DNA from: Brugia malayi
Taxonomy: Eukaryota; Nematoda; Chromadorea; Rhabditida; Onchocercidae
Direction of reading: 5' to 3'
Assembly: GCF_000002995.4 (NCBI RefSeq)
Contig: NW_025062477.1
Span: 13,126,696-13,190,695 of the forward strand
DNA: 64,000 nucleotides
Shown here: in pieces, positions 1 to 14,713 of the stretch
Numbering within the stretch: position 1 is the stretch's first letter
How the letters are laid out: every line of letters starts with the position of its first letter
The notes under the pieces: generated by a model
What the model was told of the DNA's origin: nothing
What the model saw: the letters and a program-made list of their open reading frames with translations, nothing else
The model's database searches: none
Position numbers and translations under genes: made by a program

Positions 1-3000
1 GCTGTTGCTAGACATCCTTGTCGTAGCCATTCCAAGCGTTAAAGAACTTTTTCTCTTTCTCAGTTCATTACGAAAGAAATGGTAAACAAGTAAAGAGAAA
101 ACACTATTCATCGTCTATGCACTCAATAGAAGATATTTCTCCCTGAAAAAAAGTCTATTAATTAATGAAGTGAAATTAATCGTGAAAATGAGAAACAACC
201 AATTGTAGCGGTAATAGAATAGTAAATGTTAGTGTAGTAAACGGTGGAGGAAAAGGATGGATAGGAAAAGAGTGGCAGGTAGAAACAGGTAGGTTGGATA
301 GTTCTGGGCCCTTTCGCTCATTCCATTTGATTTCTAAATTCTCCTCCATCTCTCCTCTTTCAAGAGGTATTACTATCATTACTTTGTTATTATTGTCGTT
401 GCTGCTAGTGCTGTTACTGTTGTTGTTGCTGTTGCCATTGTTATTGTTATTACTACTATTGTTTGTTGTTGTTGTTCTTGTTGTTATTGTTTTTTGTTTT
501 TGTTGTTACTTTTGTTTGATCATCATTCCTCGTCGTCTTTGTTCCACTTCTTATTTTTTTCTTCAAGTTTCGCTTCTTTTCCTTCCTGATATCCCTTATC
601 CATCAAATCATGATATCACTTCTAGGCATCATCATCCAGAAACAGAAAAGACATAAATATCCTAACCGACTTTTCTGAACAAGCCATTCAATTGGTTTTG
701 ACGACATTTTACTATAAAAACAAATACTGATCTGCTTTATCCATCATTTATTCCTATCCCTGCTATAAGCTGAAACTATTTAAAATTTGCCAAGTGAGGT
801 TTGTTGGTATTTGGTTGAATATCCAAGAATTATGGTTCACAGGAAGCAGTCTTCATGGAAAAAGGTTAGAGCAACTGAGATTTAAATCAAATTAATGATG
901 ATTTAAATTATCATTAAATTGGGTGCCCTCAATTTCCATTTACCAATTCAACTTTTCTATACTTCCAAAGGCAAATGTATTATACTGTTGCATACTTTTT
1001 GAAGAGTAAATTGCTAAAATTCTTAATCTTTTACATTATAAGTAGTTAGCTAATAAGATAAGAAATATAATTAATTGCTTTTTTTTCGTTCTAATTGGCT
1101 AAAAATGAACGAACAGCTTGTGCCTAATTATTATTCGTACCCCAAATATTTTTTGATAAAGAATTTTATGCAAAAAAATTTTCGATTCTTTGAAGAATGC
1201 AATCTCCATGATAAATTTGTTAGAAGATTAACTCTTCAATATGATTTTGTTAGCATAAAGTTAACAATTGACTGTTTATCGAAAAAATAATTTCCTGAAG
1301 TTTTATGCATATCTTTGATGAGTGGTAATTCACCGACAGAAGAAAACTTCGATTCTCGAGAAATTCCTGGACTCTGGAATCTTTTAACTGGTCTGAAATA
1401 TTGATGTATTATCATTAACACATTTTATCACAGCCATCTCAAAGAAGAAATAACATTGATTTTGCCATTATGGATCTAATAATTGTGATGGAGAGAAAGA
1501 GAGGGTGAGAGAGAGAGGGAGAGGTAGAGCAATTTGGAAAAACTCATCCCAAAGAATTTTGAAAGGACATAAAAAAGGGTACATTTGACTTTGATTTAAT
1601 CTTATGTCTGAAGTGTAGAAAATTAAATAATAAAATGTCGTTACCATTGTAGTTTTATCTCTAAATTTTAATCTTTTCAAAAGCTTTCTCATTAAATTTT
1701 AATCCTTTCAAAAATCCTTAGAAATTTGTCACCAAGATGACGAGAGTGTAGTTTTCATTTTTACTTCGATCTTTATCAGAAATATTGCAAGCAGAAAAAA
1801 CTTTTACTCAATCTAATCTCCCAGTTATGAGAATATTTTAGCAGTAACTCCAAAAAGTTTAAAAAAAATAAGTGTAAGGCTTCCTTATAATCACGCAAGT
1901 TTTTTATAGAAATTAACTGGTTTGAACTGGAAAACTTTGGTCCAAATTTAAAGCATAAATTTCTCTAAATTGTGAATTTTCAAAATCTTTTTCTTATAGT
2001 TTTCTTCCTCACATTTATTAGTTTTATTTCAATCAAAATTCTAGATTCTGCGTAGTTTAGACGGAAGATACTTTGCTATGATTCATCTAAATAGTTAATT
2101 AATTAATATTTTTTAATTTACTTTTTCTATATTATTATTTGATTGTATTTTCTTCAGAAATTGTACATCGTCAATTGCACGAGAAATGAAGGTTGAATTG
2201 AATTACATCTGTACGTATGAGAACATATGTGTAACATCTGATCTCATCAGAATGATGTTTGGATCTAAAAAAAGAGAAATTATTGTGTTTGTCTTACCGG
2301 ATATGGTGCAAAGTTTTATGATTTTTCAAAAAATCAACTGCGAACACGTTTTTCATTTTAAAGTAAAATAATGTGAATAACTCTTATTTTGAATTTTTTT
2401 AATGCTAGAATTTTTACATCCACTAACTAATTCCTATCTGCTGAAAGCGAAAACTGAATGATGAGAAGTTATTTATTATGTAAAAACAGCGTTTACTTCT
2501 ATCCACTTATGTTCTTTCTTAAAAAATGAAAAATCCAAATTCCATTTTTTATTTTTATTGTTACAAACTTCAGAAATAAGACGGAATAAAAATTATTGAA
2601 CGAAAAAGAAGATAAGAAAATCTGCGATAATACTATTATTATCAGATTGTCGTAGCATTTGTACCATCTCTGACTTTCGATTGTTCCAAAATCATTGTAT
2701 TTTACGTTTTTCAATATTTATTTCTTCTTCCAATACTGTTGCGCATTGCTGCAAGTATCGTTTGTCTTAAAGTACTATCAGATTTTATCAATTTCAATTT
2801 ATTGATAAAGTCGAGTATAAAGTACAACTGAATCTCATTCAATTGTTCAAAATGAAATTAATACGAAATTAAGCATACTTTAGAGAATGATTTATTCCAT
2901 TCAAATTATTTAATTTGCTCGATTTATTCATCGAATTCATTTGCATAAATGCATACCTCTAAGGTAAGTTGTAGTCTATTATATGAGTGAATTTCGAAAT

Positions 3001-3702
3001 TTTATATTGTAACGATATTTTCTGGAAAACTTTCCAAATTGATTTCGTTTTTTAAGCTATATATTATGTTTTTCCCATTGATGATTTTATCAGTTACTTA
3101 TTGTAACAAAAACTCTTTCGTTGAGAAATTAATCAAAAATTTTGTAAGAATTTTTTCGTGCGAATAATATGATTAATAACTAGTTTCTCATGGAAATACA
3201 TATGTTTGTTTAATAAATGAACAGACAAAATAACATTTAATCTGATCTAAGTGAAGTTTTGAATATCTGTTTTACCTGTAGAGAGAGAGAGAGAGAGAGA
3301 GAAAGAGGAAGGAAGAAAGAAACATCAATATATTTTATGGTTCATTGTGTTAATTTATGTTATGAAAGAGTGATCACAGCAATAATATCATCATGTTACT
3401 CATCTTTTCTGCTTTTTTCATCATTAATCATTAGTGATATAGTGATAATCACACGATCACTATACTCTTTTCACATTACTTACTTAACTGAATTTGCTTT
3501 CCCTTTTACTTTCTCAAATAATGAACAGAAATGCTTTTTAAATTGTTCACTTATCATTGTGAACACAGTAATTACACTTTTGCGGAGTATAATACATGAA
3601 CTTAACTTTATTATCGATTTCTTAAAATCTGTAAAAAGAAAATTTCAGGAAAGAAATATTTAGAATACCCTTTTTTTTATATTTTCAAAATGCCAATACT
3701 TT

Positions 3703-3736
<34 letters not shown>

Positions 3737-6288
3737 CACAATATTTCATAAAATTCGCTAAATAAGAGACTACTTTTTCTAAAAAGAAAAAAGAAATTGA
3801 ATTTCACTTTATGAAGATAAGATAAAGTGAGCGAAAGAATTGAATTTACAAAATAACAAAATAAAACAAAACAAAAAAAAAAAAAAAAAAAAGGTGAAAA
3901 CGATGAAAGGAACAATTAAAAATGTAATGTTAGAAGATAACATTTATTGATTTTTAATAAAGATTCTATAGAAAATCACATATCATAGTTTTTTATTACA
4001 AAAATGATTAAAGTGCGTCAATATGTAACGGATTTATACAACGAATAAACATTCTTATGCGTCTCGTCTATTAGAATGCTCTAAAATATTATGTCTTTTC
4101 ATACTTTTCCATTTCATTTTTGCACAATTTTCAATATTCAGCTTTTTTTTTCTTTTTTCTTTTATTTGTACAAACGAAATATTTTATAGTTTTATAACTT
4201 TTGATGACCTTTATGAACAAATAATTAGTCTAAGAATTTGAAATAAAGCTTAAATGAAACAGAGTGAAATAAAAGTTAAAGAAATGTTTTTTTATTAGTC
4301 TTTTTTCTTCCTTAAAAAAACTGGTCGCATCATGCTGAACAATTAATTAGAGTAGAAAATAGGAAAACGTATGCTTTTTATTAGAAAAACTTCAAGAAAA
4401 TTGATAAATATGTAAGAGAGTCAAGTGACACGAGAGAAACTATTTTTAAAGTATTTGAATGAATGTTTTAAAAATATTTCGTGTTGGATACACACCGACT
4501 AAGATGGACTGATAATAATGTAATAAAGTATCAATGTTTATTACATTGAAGTATGCTGTTTTATGCTAGAAGAAACTAGAATGTAAGCCAAACATATGAG
4601 AGTCCTCTAGAAGCTATCTGGAGAATATTTAAAGAATTTTTTTGATAGCTGAATTTAATATCCTGGAAATAACAATTGATAAGAATTATATTCATTTATT
4701 TCGATTTATTTCCATTGTTATTATGAATATTTGATGATATGTAAATGAATGTGCGAGCAAATGGTTGGTCGACTGATCCTTTATTCTTTCTTTTTTTTTT
4801 TTTTTCAATACGAAAATTCTCAAACTGTTTCTATTTGAATATTTTTATTTTATAAATTTATGCTCATCGTTGAGCAAAACTTTTCTCAAACTTTTATGTC
4901 ATATCGTTTGCTTTTATAGCAAAACATATTCATTTTAAAACTACACTTATTAATGATGCAGTGAAGCTAACTGTTTTTTCACAGTTTCACTGAAATACTA
5001 TCCATTAGGAAATACGAACTGATCTTTCACTTTTCTGCTTTTCTAACTCTTATGATTTTGCTTATTCATTTAATTCGTAGCTTTGTTGAATTTTTTTGTT
5101 AAAAGACAAACTAGAAAACTCCCAAAAAATTTGACATATAAGCCATATCAAAAGATATAGAGCTAATGTAATACGCGAAGAATAGATTATATGTCTTGAA
5201 ACTTTCAGTAAGTTAAGAAATCATTACTGCAAATTCATTAGTCTAAATTGTTGATATCTTATCATAATGAAAAGTTTGTATTGTGAACCTTTCAGGAGAA
5301 AAAGAAAAAGAGAGAGAGAGAGAGACATTATGTCTGACCTTGATCTGATTGTTGAAAGAAATCCGATAGTTTTGCAATATAGGTGTACTGCACCCTAGTT
5401 GAAAAATTCTAACATTTACTGTCTTTACTTCATAGGCAATAATTACATTTGAAATAGATATAGTGAAAGTAAAATTCGATCCGATTAGTTGAACTTTTTA
5501 AAAGTACTGTGTGGAAGAGAAGGTTCTCTGTTGTGATACAAAGTGAAACCAGTTAGCGATGACTCATCTCGACTCATTCTTCTCTCGGAAAAAAAAAATT
5601 TCATATATTCTTTTGGAATAAGTGATTTATATGCCAGTTATTAATCGAGCCGTTCATATTTTATGCTGATAATTACGTGAAAAAAAAAAAAAACGGAAGC
5701 GAAATGAGAAGTTGCTATCCTTGAATTGTCCTTCCTAATTCAGGAAAAATCTTTTAAGTAAATCGTTTCAATCCATTTGAATTCATGATAATCAGTTGTA
5801 CCGATCATTGCTGATTGCTAATTGTTAAAAATGACAAACAACAAAGATAACAAAAATGTTTGTCACCATGAACAAATTGAACCGAGGAACATTTTTCTGA
5901 TTGGGAAAAACATTTTTGCCATTGATAATTTTGATCGACGTAGGATATACCAGTTAATTTGAAATGAAATTCGACTAACTTTATAGCACAGAAATGTCAC
6001 CTTCGCTAAACAGATCACTGAATTGCTCAATTATCAGCGTGCAGTGAAATGAATCTGAAATTTATTCATAAAACATTCGAGCGCAGTTCTGTTCTGCTTC
6101 TATTATAATTCCAGAATGTGAACCTTTTTATGTAAGATTACACGGAAAGAAATACTTAAAACGAGGCGATAACGTTCTCTACTGCTAACAGTGATCTTTA
6201 AATTTCGAAAGCTATGCAGAAAAATAACATTTAAAGTTGTTATTGCTGCTAAGCTAAACTAAGCTACCAATCTTCAGTGATGAATTAC

Positions 6289-6411
<123 letters not shown>

Positions 6412-7119
6412 CATTCAAGCGTTCCTTTCATTTCATTTCTAATTATAACAAATTAAGCGCTACCGTTGTAGCAGTAGCAGCTGCAATATCTTTTGTTTTA
6501 CATCAATCAGTTTGTTTTTGTTATTTCTTCTTTCCTTCTTGCCTCGCCTCTGTGCTCTTTTTTTTCTTCCATTCAAACATTTTCCATTCTTATATATTTC
6601 TCTCTTAATTAAATTTCGTTTACACAGTGAAAATTGCAATCCACTTTTCCTTTTTTTTTTTTTGAGAGTTCAGTTGAAAAATAATTACGGATAGCTTCTA
6701 TTTTTCACTCAAACAAATTGTCCATGTCATAAAACAGCGCCCTCATGCACATTCCAATTTGTATGGCATTTATGTCATTCAAATAATTATTCATTCATCT
6801 TATTGATTTGAAATAAAAGAAAGAATGCCTTCCTTTTATAATAAACAATCGACACTACTGTAGTTGACTAATGTTCCGTTGGTCATCACTGCCTCAATTT
6901 TGGTTCTAATTTCAATGGCTGGTTGTGTTTTTTTAAAACTTTATGTAATTTTAAACTAACCGATTATGTCTTGGATATTTTCAACGAAGAGATGAATGCA
7001 CTGGAAAGTTTTCGTAGGAATTGTTGGTGAGAAAGATTATTTTGTTAATAAATTGAAATTTGTGCTAGAATTGAACTGATTAAGATGAGGGAATTTTAGG
7101 GTGAATTTTAATTAAATTA

Positions 7120-7157
7120 GAAATAATAATCGTAGTTGCCACTACGATTATTATTTC
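7120..7157. repeat. Perfect 17-bp inverted repeat with 4-nt loop
   Basis: The arm at 7120-7136 is exactly complementary to 7141-7157, separated by the loop TGCC. There is no U-rich tail or neighbouring gene that would make it a functional terminator. It looks like a small foldback sequence. Confidence 0.8.
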
Positions 7158-9359
7158 TTTGTGTGTGTGAAATTAAAAACGACTTGTCAAAGTTCGAAAT
7201 GACCCAATTTATGGAATATTAACTTGAAATTATAACCTATGAATAAAAATTGATTACATATCAGTTATAATAGTCAATTCATTTTACCTCGAAAAATTTG
7301 GTTTTTCTCATTTCTGTATATTTAACTAGCTGAATTCCTCAATTATTTGCAAAGCTATTTGTTGAATTAAGTTGTCAAATCTAACTTTTATAACTTCAGT
7401 TTATTCGGATGCAATTCATAAATTTATCACATTACATTACAAAGTATTATACTTTGCTCCATTTGACAATTTGTTTGATTCGTATCTTTCGTAAATGAAT
7501 TTCATTTTTCTCTGAAATGATTTTGAATTTTTGTATAAGAAGCAGTCAATTTGATTTTTAGAACTTTTCGCTGACTAAAAGGCTTGTTTATTCTTCTTAA
7601 TATAATTTCTTTTTTTTTTTTTTTTTTTTCACTAGCTTATTCTTAATATATATTCTCTTCATTTTTTTAGTGATTATAGGTCCGGTTTTTGTGTGTTACA
7701 CTCAAACCGTGTTATTTTATCTTTACAAAAACTATCCTGAAAACTACTCAACAATAATATTGAACTATCCATCAGCAACATAGGATGATACATTGATCAG
7801 AAATACAATAATGATTTTTTTGTTTGAATTAGTCTTTAGCTGATAAAAGGGGATGTTCTGTTTGATATTATAATTTTCAGTTCGAACTGTTTTTGAAGTA
7901 TTTCTTCGATCGGTGAAAAGTAGCTTTCGTTTCGTCTGCATGCGTGGTTTTCAGTATTGTTGTAAACATTATTTGAATGTGGGAATGATATTAAGCCTTG
8001 TAGGTAAACATACCTGACTGATTTAATTTTGAAAATTCCTGAGATTTAAAGAAAAGATTGAATTTTATATATTATGCCACACGTTACGACGTCTTTTTAG
8101 ATCAAAATTCACAAAAAAATTTCATTCTAACTTTCTTGTCAGTTTATTATATTTCTCTGCTCATTTTTATTTTCATTATCTTTCCATGCTCTTATTCTTC
8201 CGACAGAGTCGAAAATTTTCAGTGCCATTTAAAAGCTAAACTATCCACATCTCAATTCATTACAATGTTCTCTTTCATTTAAACTCATAGCAGTGATCAA
8301 TCAATGATTTCTCTTCTCATCGGGAAATTATTTGTTTGAGTTTCATTAAAATTATCAAAACTGAGGGAAGTTAGAGAGAGAGAGAGAGAGGTATTGAGAG
8401 GACCGATGTGGATCATCATCAACTCCTGATAACCGGTTTATTTTTTTCACTTTTTTTACTTTTTGACACTGTTTGATACTTAATGCAACAAATGAGGTCA
8501 ATTTGACAGAATCCTTTAACCGGAATTTCAATTTGATGTTAGTAAACTTGTTGTTTGTCACCATTGTTTGATGTTGTAATGGTAATGCCACTTACATTAT
8601 AATATATGCGTTCGCTACTTAACTCGGAATTCTCTTAATTTCAAATCCATGATTTCAATTTCAGAATGGTAATCATGGATTGAGCCACTTTGTAAAATTT
8701 AAGTAAATTGTAAGCAAGAAAGATGTAATAGTCTTTCATATGATTAGCAGGTATACTAATCCATTAAGAATCATCCATTCCTAAAGTATGAAGTTAAGAA
8801 ATCAATGTTTCAAATAGAATTAAAACAAACTCACATATATATATATTATATCATCGTCATTTATGACGCCATTAACATTATTCACAATGAGAGATATTAT
8901 TATTTAGGGACTGGAAAGCAATTAGATGAAAAAAAAAAAAAAAAAGAAATAAAACTCAACGAAAATTAACGTTTTCGGGAGAATTGATCTTTGCATTGTT
9001 GGCCACAAACAAAAAAAAAAAAAGGGAATCAGCTGTGTAAAAAATAAATAAACTGGCATTGTCTTCATCATTATTATTATAACACCTGAAAATATTTTAA
9101 CTGCAAACTTTTTTCAAAAATTTATGAGGAAAGCTGTTAATGTTTGTTTAGAAGCTTAGTCATAAAAAAAAACGTAAATAATAATCATAAATTATTACCT
9201 AAAAAAAAAAAAAAAAAACATCAATATTCATTTTACCTTCTAAATTGAATCCACAATTTATTTAAGTATGAAATTGAAAAAAAAATTTTTTTTCCGTCTT
9301 ATCAATGTCACTTTCTTTTGTTCTTGGATGTACACTTTATATTTGTAAAAGGCTCTACC

Positions 9360-11960
9360 CATGTTTATTACAAACTTGTCGATGACTTAAAAAGCCAATT
9401 AAAGGTAGGCTAGTCCTGTTAGAAAGACCGCAAGAAAGTCTCGTGTAGTTCTAACGGACGCTGCTACACGTTGTATTTCCTCTACGTACTTTCTTAAAGA
9501 TCCATTGAAGAGAGTTCTTATATTTCTGTCCTCTTTAGCTCCTTCTCAAGAAAGTGGTAATCCTCCATTCCTAAGAAATGATCTACCAGAGTAACTGTTT
9601 ATGTTTCAATACCAGCAATTCCCTTACTCGAGGACAATAGCGCACCGATCATTCTGCAGGATGGATGATGCGGAAGCAACGCTGATGAGAAAGTAATGCT
9701 TAATGGATAAGTAAACCTGCTGAATTAACGAAAGCTTAGATGAGTGTAGTTATAGAGTGAAGTTGATAATCTGTCTGTGATGAGAGGTTGATACCGATGC
9801 AGTGCAGAACTGCAGCTTCTTAAAAGCATGAAGTTATGCGATGCAAATATTCTTCTGTGTTGGCAATGACGGCGGTAAAGAGCAAGGTACTGAAGGTTGT
9901 CTTGTTTCCTACAACTCACAATAAGCTCATGAGATTTAGCGTGAAGTGTTTGGCCTTTATGTCTTTAAATTTCAAATTTCAAGCCCAGGTGTTTTGCTAG
10001 ATTGCATCTGCTGCATGGCCTTGAGAGTCTCTTCCAAAGAAATCCTAAAATTAATTCGATTAAAATAGCTTACAGCATCTCTTTGACCGATCCTCTTTTA
10101 TAAGAAAAACAGCTTTTCGTTCTGCTTCCATAAGCTTCAACAGAAACTCCGAGACACCAAGAACAAGGGTGGATCAATCTAAAACAGTAGATTCAACCAC
10201 GCAAAGACAGAGGACTCTACGAAGTCTTGAAAGTAGTGTTGGACTGATACACTAAGTCCACAGCTTCTTTCTGAGCTCAGATGGCTGCTTCCCTTCTCTT
10301 TCTAGGCTTTAGAGTAGTGCTTATGATCGTGAATTGCTCGTATGCACAAAATTCTAGCAAGAGATATCAATTTAAACCATATTTGCTAGTGCTCCTTTCC
10401 AGGCTCAGATTTTTTTCGTTTGATATTCAGGTCATCAATGATTATGGTTTTATCATCATTATCACCATCGTTGGAATGACGAAGATATAGATTTTAATTT
10501 TTTTTTTTGCCGGATCAGCTCGAAGATTTAGGACATATATACTGAACAAGGCAACATGTTGCTTGTTATTTAGTGGAAGGTGTGTGGAGATAATTTTATT
10601 GAAAACGATTAATTTCTTGATTATGAGGCTAACTCCAAGTTGGGTCTCGGGTTTGCCTGATTAGAAGTGTAGTCGGTAATATTCCTTTGAGGCTTCCTTC
10701 TTTATGAAGAGGAATTTCACTGAAGATAGCAATGTCGAAGTGGTGACAGCCTGTTGTAATTAAAAGAAAAACGACGTTCGAGAGATTCATTACCCACAAT
10801 ATCAGACATGATTCCTATGTTCTCACATGAAGGTTTTTGATCTTTGATCTTTGAAGGCAGATCTACATTTTGTCTCTTTGTGCAGTTACCTCAGCGGGTG
10901 AAACATGGATGACTGAAAAAGTTTCTGATCATCTAGGATGCTGCCTAGCAAGATTGTCATCACCTGGGTTAATCTCGAGTGACCAAAGACCTGAACTATC
11001 TGCATGTGGACCAGATCTGCGACTTTCTATCCATCTTTCCCTACTCTTTCATTTACAGGGTTTTTTAAAGGGAAATTTATATCCTTCCTTCACAATACTT
11101 TTTTTTTAGTTGAGATACATAATGTGCGGAATTAGACCCATCCTTTTCGTCAGACTGGACAATAAAAGAAGAATCACCAGGCCGCAGATGTGTTGAGGTT
11201 CTTTTCTTAGATGTAGAAATGGAGCTAAATGAGCTCCATCTACCCAGGTTTGTGAGTTAAGATCATCTGTCTCTACGATGGCTGCCCAAGTTTTGTCAAG
11301 GAGGTGCGACAGGAGAAAATCGAGAAGCATCATTCCATTATCCTACAAAGTTACAGCAGCATCTTACATCGTTTTATCAGACTTTTTCTACCTTCCATCA
11401 ACAAAAGTAGCATAAAATACAAGGAATGACCATTTGCTTGCCTTCTCGGCTGAAAACTGTTTCGGAGACAATAGCGCCAATTATTCCTTCCCTCTCTATG
11501 CCCAGAGCTGTCATCCTTGCGATCGATACTTTTGAGTGAAGGCACTTGTGCGAGGTAGAGCGGAAAAGGCGCTCCAGAACATAAGGCTTCGCATGGACAG
11601 GTATTCTGAAAACATTCTCCTAAGAGAGTCTCTTTTCTCGTTTCTCTTCACAGAAAAGGTTTATCATGCTTTTCTAGGAGATGCAACGTTTAGGTGACAT
11701 TCTGTGATTATCAGTACATCCTAAGTATAGTATCAGTAGGACAGCGTCTTTCCCGTCGTAGTACCCTCGGGGCCTCTTCCTCGCTGATCATTTGTTTTGC
11801 GCGATCTCGATGAAACCTTTCTAGAAATTTGAACCATTGTCGCTTGGGAAGAGGCGAGAGAAGGAGATAGAGAAGAGAAAGAGAGGAAGCGAAATAGAAA
11901 CAAGTGGTAATATCTTAAATTTGTCATCAAATTTAGAATTATTCCTCGCTTTCTACTTTA
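9360..11960. other. GC-richer, frame-broken segment, possible decayed mobile element
   Basis: Base composition changes visibly here, to roughly 40-45% GC against about 30% on both sides. Short open frames occur on both strands (for example 9725-9919, 11106-11333 and 11351-11545 on minus; 10870-11109 on plus), and none shows a domain I can name. One minus-strand frame around 9850-9910 contains the string NKTTFSTLLFTAVIANTEEY, faintly like the region after the integrase of BEL/Pao elements, but I saw no YxDD reverse-transcriptase motif, DDE integrase residues, terminal repeats or target-site duplication. A decayed retroelement is one explanation; a dead gene or a non-coding RNA locus are others. 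Confidence 0.3.
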
Positions 11961-13186
11961 CGACTACTTGCCACTCCTTCTGTCATCCTCATCTCCTGTA
12001 GTACCATACAACTACATTTCGTCAAAAAACTTGATGATGAATCTTTGCAGATGTTATTAGCAATTAAGTTTAATTTTAGGACTTAGCAGACATTCAGTTG
12101 CCATGGTTGAATAGTCGTTGTCGCTCAAAAACCATAAAATTTCCATTTTTGATATTCTTTTTATCTTACATCTAATTTATGATATTTTAAATTGAGAAAA
12201 CTATTCTTACATAGTTTATTATTTAAGAAAATAATAAAATTTAGAAGTTATAATGCTTGTTTTCCTTCTTATCTTTGTCCGTCAATTAAAAATTATTACT
12301 ATCGAAAATAATAGAATTTTACAATAATGTTAAAGTTGGAAGTTTTCATGTTTTACTGTTTGTGAATAGATTACCTATCGCCAAGTTTTTTCACTTTTTC
12401 AGAAATTTGGTAAACTTTCCCCTCTACCCAATAAATTATATCTTTGCACATACACTTAGTTTCCTTGTCTGCGCTTTTTCCATTGTTCATATAAAGTATT
12501 TTTTTAATTCCTCCACGAGATCGGTTTTGTGCTTCATTTTGGCTTGCCCTCTTGATCGAAATTTGAATTTTTGTTTCTGAGCCATAAATGCTAAATAATA
12601 ATTGCACAGCTGTCTAACTCTTATCTTCTTGTGATCTTATTTCCCATTCTCTTATATTTATATGTTTAATTGTCCTATTTATCTGTTTACCTGTTTGCAC
12701 ATTCACTGATATGTTACAAGCGTTATTTACTTTGCGTGGCAGTGAAATGGTTTAATTATGAGAGAAATGAAAATAGCAAGTTTCTTTTGCAAATATCTCA
12801 AAAATTATTCATTCATTTTTAATTCATTTCGAAAGTACTCATTTTTCCTCTTCTCATCTTTTACTCTAAAAAATTCAAATCGAAAAACATTTAATGAACT
12901 TTGACATTTCACTGAAATCAGCAATAGCATAACAAATAATTGGAGATGTATTTGGAATTCTTCATTTCTTTTAGGAGCATTGATTAAAAATGAATTTCCA
13001 GAATTTACTGAAAAAAAAGTTATAAATGCGAAAATTATAATTCAAGAGATTAACTTATGAGAAGTTTACTTCTTTTTCGTTCGTATTTAATATTCTGACA
13101 AATTAATCTTTTCATATAATTTGTCTAATAAACAAAACTCACGTGTTAGTAACCCAAGCCTTTTATCAGTTATTGTTTGGGCGAAG

Positions 13187-13310
13187 TTAAAATTGTTCAA
13201 ATTTTCTGAATAACAAAATATTGCGGTATTGTAGGATTAGCCAAGCGGCATTACATTAAGCTTCTCAAAATGCCTACCATTATCAATTTTATACTGCGGC
13301 GAAATGTTAA
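13187..13310 (+). repeat. Dispersed duplication, copy 1
   Basis: This roughly 120-bp segment recurs in the same orientation at 13742-13852. Shared blocks include the TTGTTCAAAT-like start, CATTA(C/T)ATTAAGCTTC and the end TTTTATACTGC(G/A)GCGAAATGTTA. The copies differ by scattered substitutions and short indels, so the duplication is not recent. No coding potential or terminal inverted repeats were found. Confidence 0.7.
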
Positions 13311-13741
13311 CTGCACTTATTTTAATTAAGAATTATGGATGGCACAGCATATGACAATTGTTTACTAGTTTGATCTTCGCTCTTACTGAAAGTCTAACAT
13401 AGCAGTTGGCTTCCAATTTTTAAACCTGAAGTTCTGTAAGCAAGAGAAAAAAATAATTCTACTACTTGTACCTTGTTGCAGCTTATATTCCGGTTCAGTT
13501 ATCAGCGGTTCTGCAGCTTCAACTTAATCCTAATTTCTACAAGTTATAAATATAGAATTGGAATATTCCTTACAATATAATTTTGTTTTTCATATTTTTG
13601 CAGGAATCATTTAACAAAGAACAAAACAATCGAAATTTTTTGATGCTAAGCATAATTTCTTTCTCTCTTTCATAAGCATACTTCTGCATAATATACTGAT
13701 TTTAATATACGAGTTAAATTAATTTAATTGAAATTTAAACA

Positions 13742-13852
13742 AACTTAAAACTGTTCAAATCTTGCGGTAGTTGTTTGATTATTCAAGTAACATTATATTA
13801 AGCTTCGCAAAATGCTACCATTATGAATTTTATACTGCAGCGAAATGTTACT
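13742..13852 (+). repeat. Dispersed duplication, copy 2
   Basis: This is the partner of 13187-13310, about 10 bp shorter through internal deletions, and lies roughly 430 bp downstream. Either the pair is a local tandem duplication whose intervening DNA was gained later, or both are members of a dispersed repeat family. One window cannot tell these apart. Confidence 0.7.
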
Positions 13853-14713
13853 TTTTATGAAAACGGAAAATGAAAATTTCCTACTTCTCGTTTCTTTGTT
13901 CTCATCATCCTCCATCTTCGCCAACAACGGATGACAGCCTTGGCAGGGATGCATATCAGAGCGGTGATGATCATCTTAATGATAACAATGACAAAAGATG
14001 TAAAAGTGACAGTGATATATATATATATATATATCCTCTGATAGCAAAACTGGACGAGGTATTAAGGAGTGTAGCCTTCTCTGAGTCTTCTCGATGAAAC
14101 GTTTCGACACATAATTTGAACAAAAAATTGATTTCTAATCATCAATGATTCTATCAGTTACCAGCATATATGATTTGCTGCTGATATTACTTTCTGAATA
14201 CACAGTTACTTCCACTGATGCTGATATGAGTGATTCTTATAAGAGAAATAAGGTGTTGCTGTTTGTTTCTGCTCTTTCTACTTCTCCTTCACTGCTTACA
14301 GCAGTTGTAATTCAATTTGCTTGAGTGCTTTCTTTTCAGTGAACAAATCAAAGCGCCGATCATTGATCATTAAATTGCAATTAATTGTAATCTTATCGAA
14401 TCAATCTTGTAAATTTGATCAAACCAAAAATTTGTCATCTTATCGAGTTGGAAAAAAGTCAGATGAGTGATGCAACAACTCCTCCACAGGATTAGAAATG
14501 TTTAAATTGTCTGCTTAGAATTGCTTATTCAATATTTATTCTTTAGTATAAAACAACATTTTAGAATTTAGTCAAAGCAGTTAAGTTAAATCAAATAGAA
14601 TGATATCAAAGATATTGCAAAAGTCATTTCAATTCAATTTCTTCTAATATATGGATATGTCTTCTAGCAACCATCTAACATTGTGGACTTCAAAATAATG
14701 CCTACAAACATAG

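Noticed and set aside
294..656. 120-codon open frame on plus strand
   Set aside because: Leucine/valine runs translate a TTG/TTA-rich low-complexity tract; no splice partner or domain.
13870..14097. 75-codon frame with acidic DDHLNDNNDK segment
   Set aside because: Ends in a translated (TA)n microsatellite (IYIYIY) and shows no partner exon; probably chance in a less AT-rich patch.
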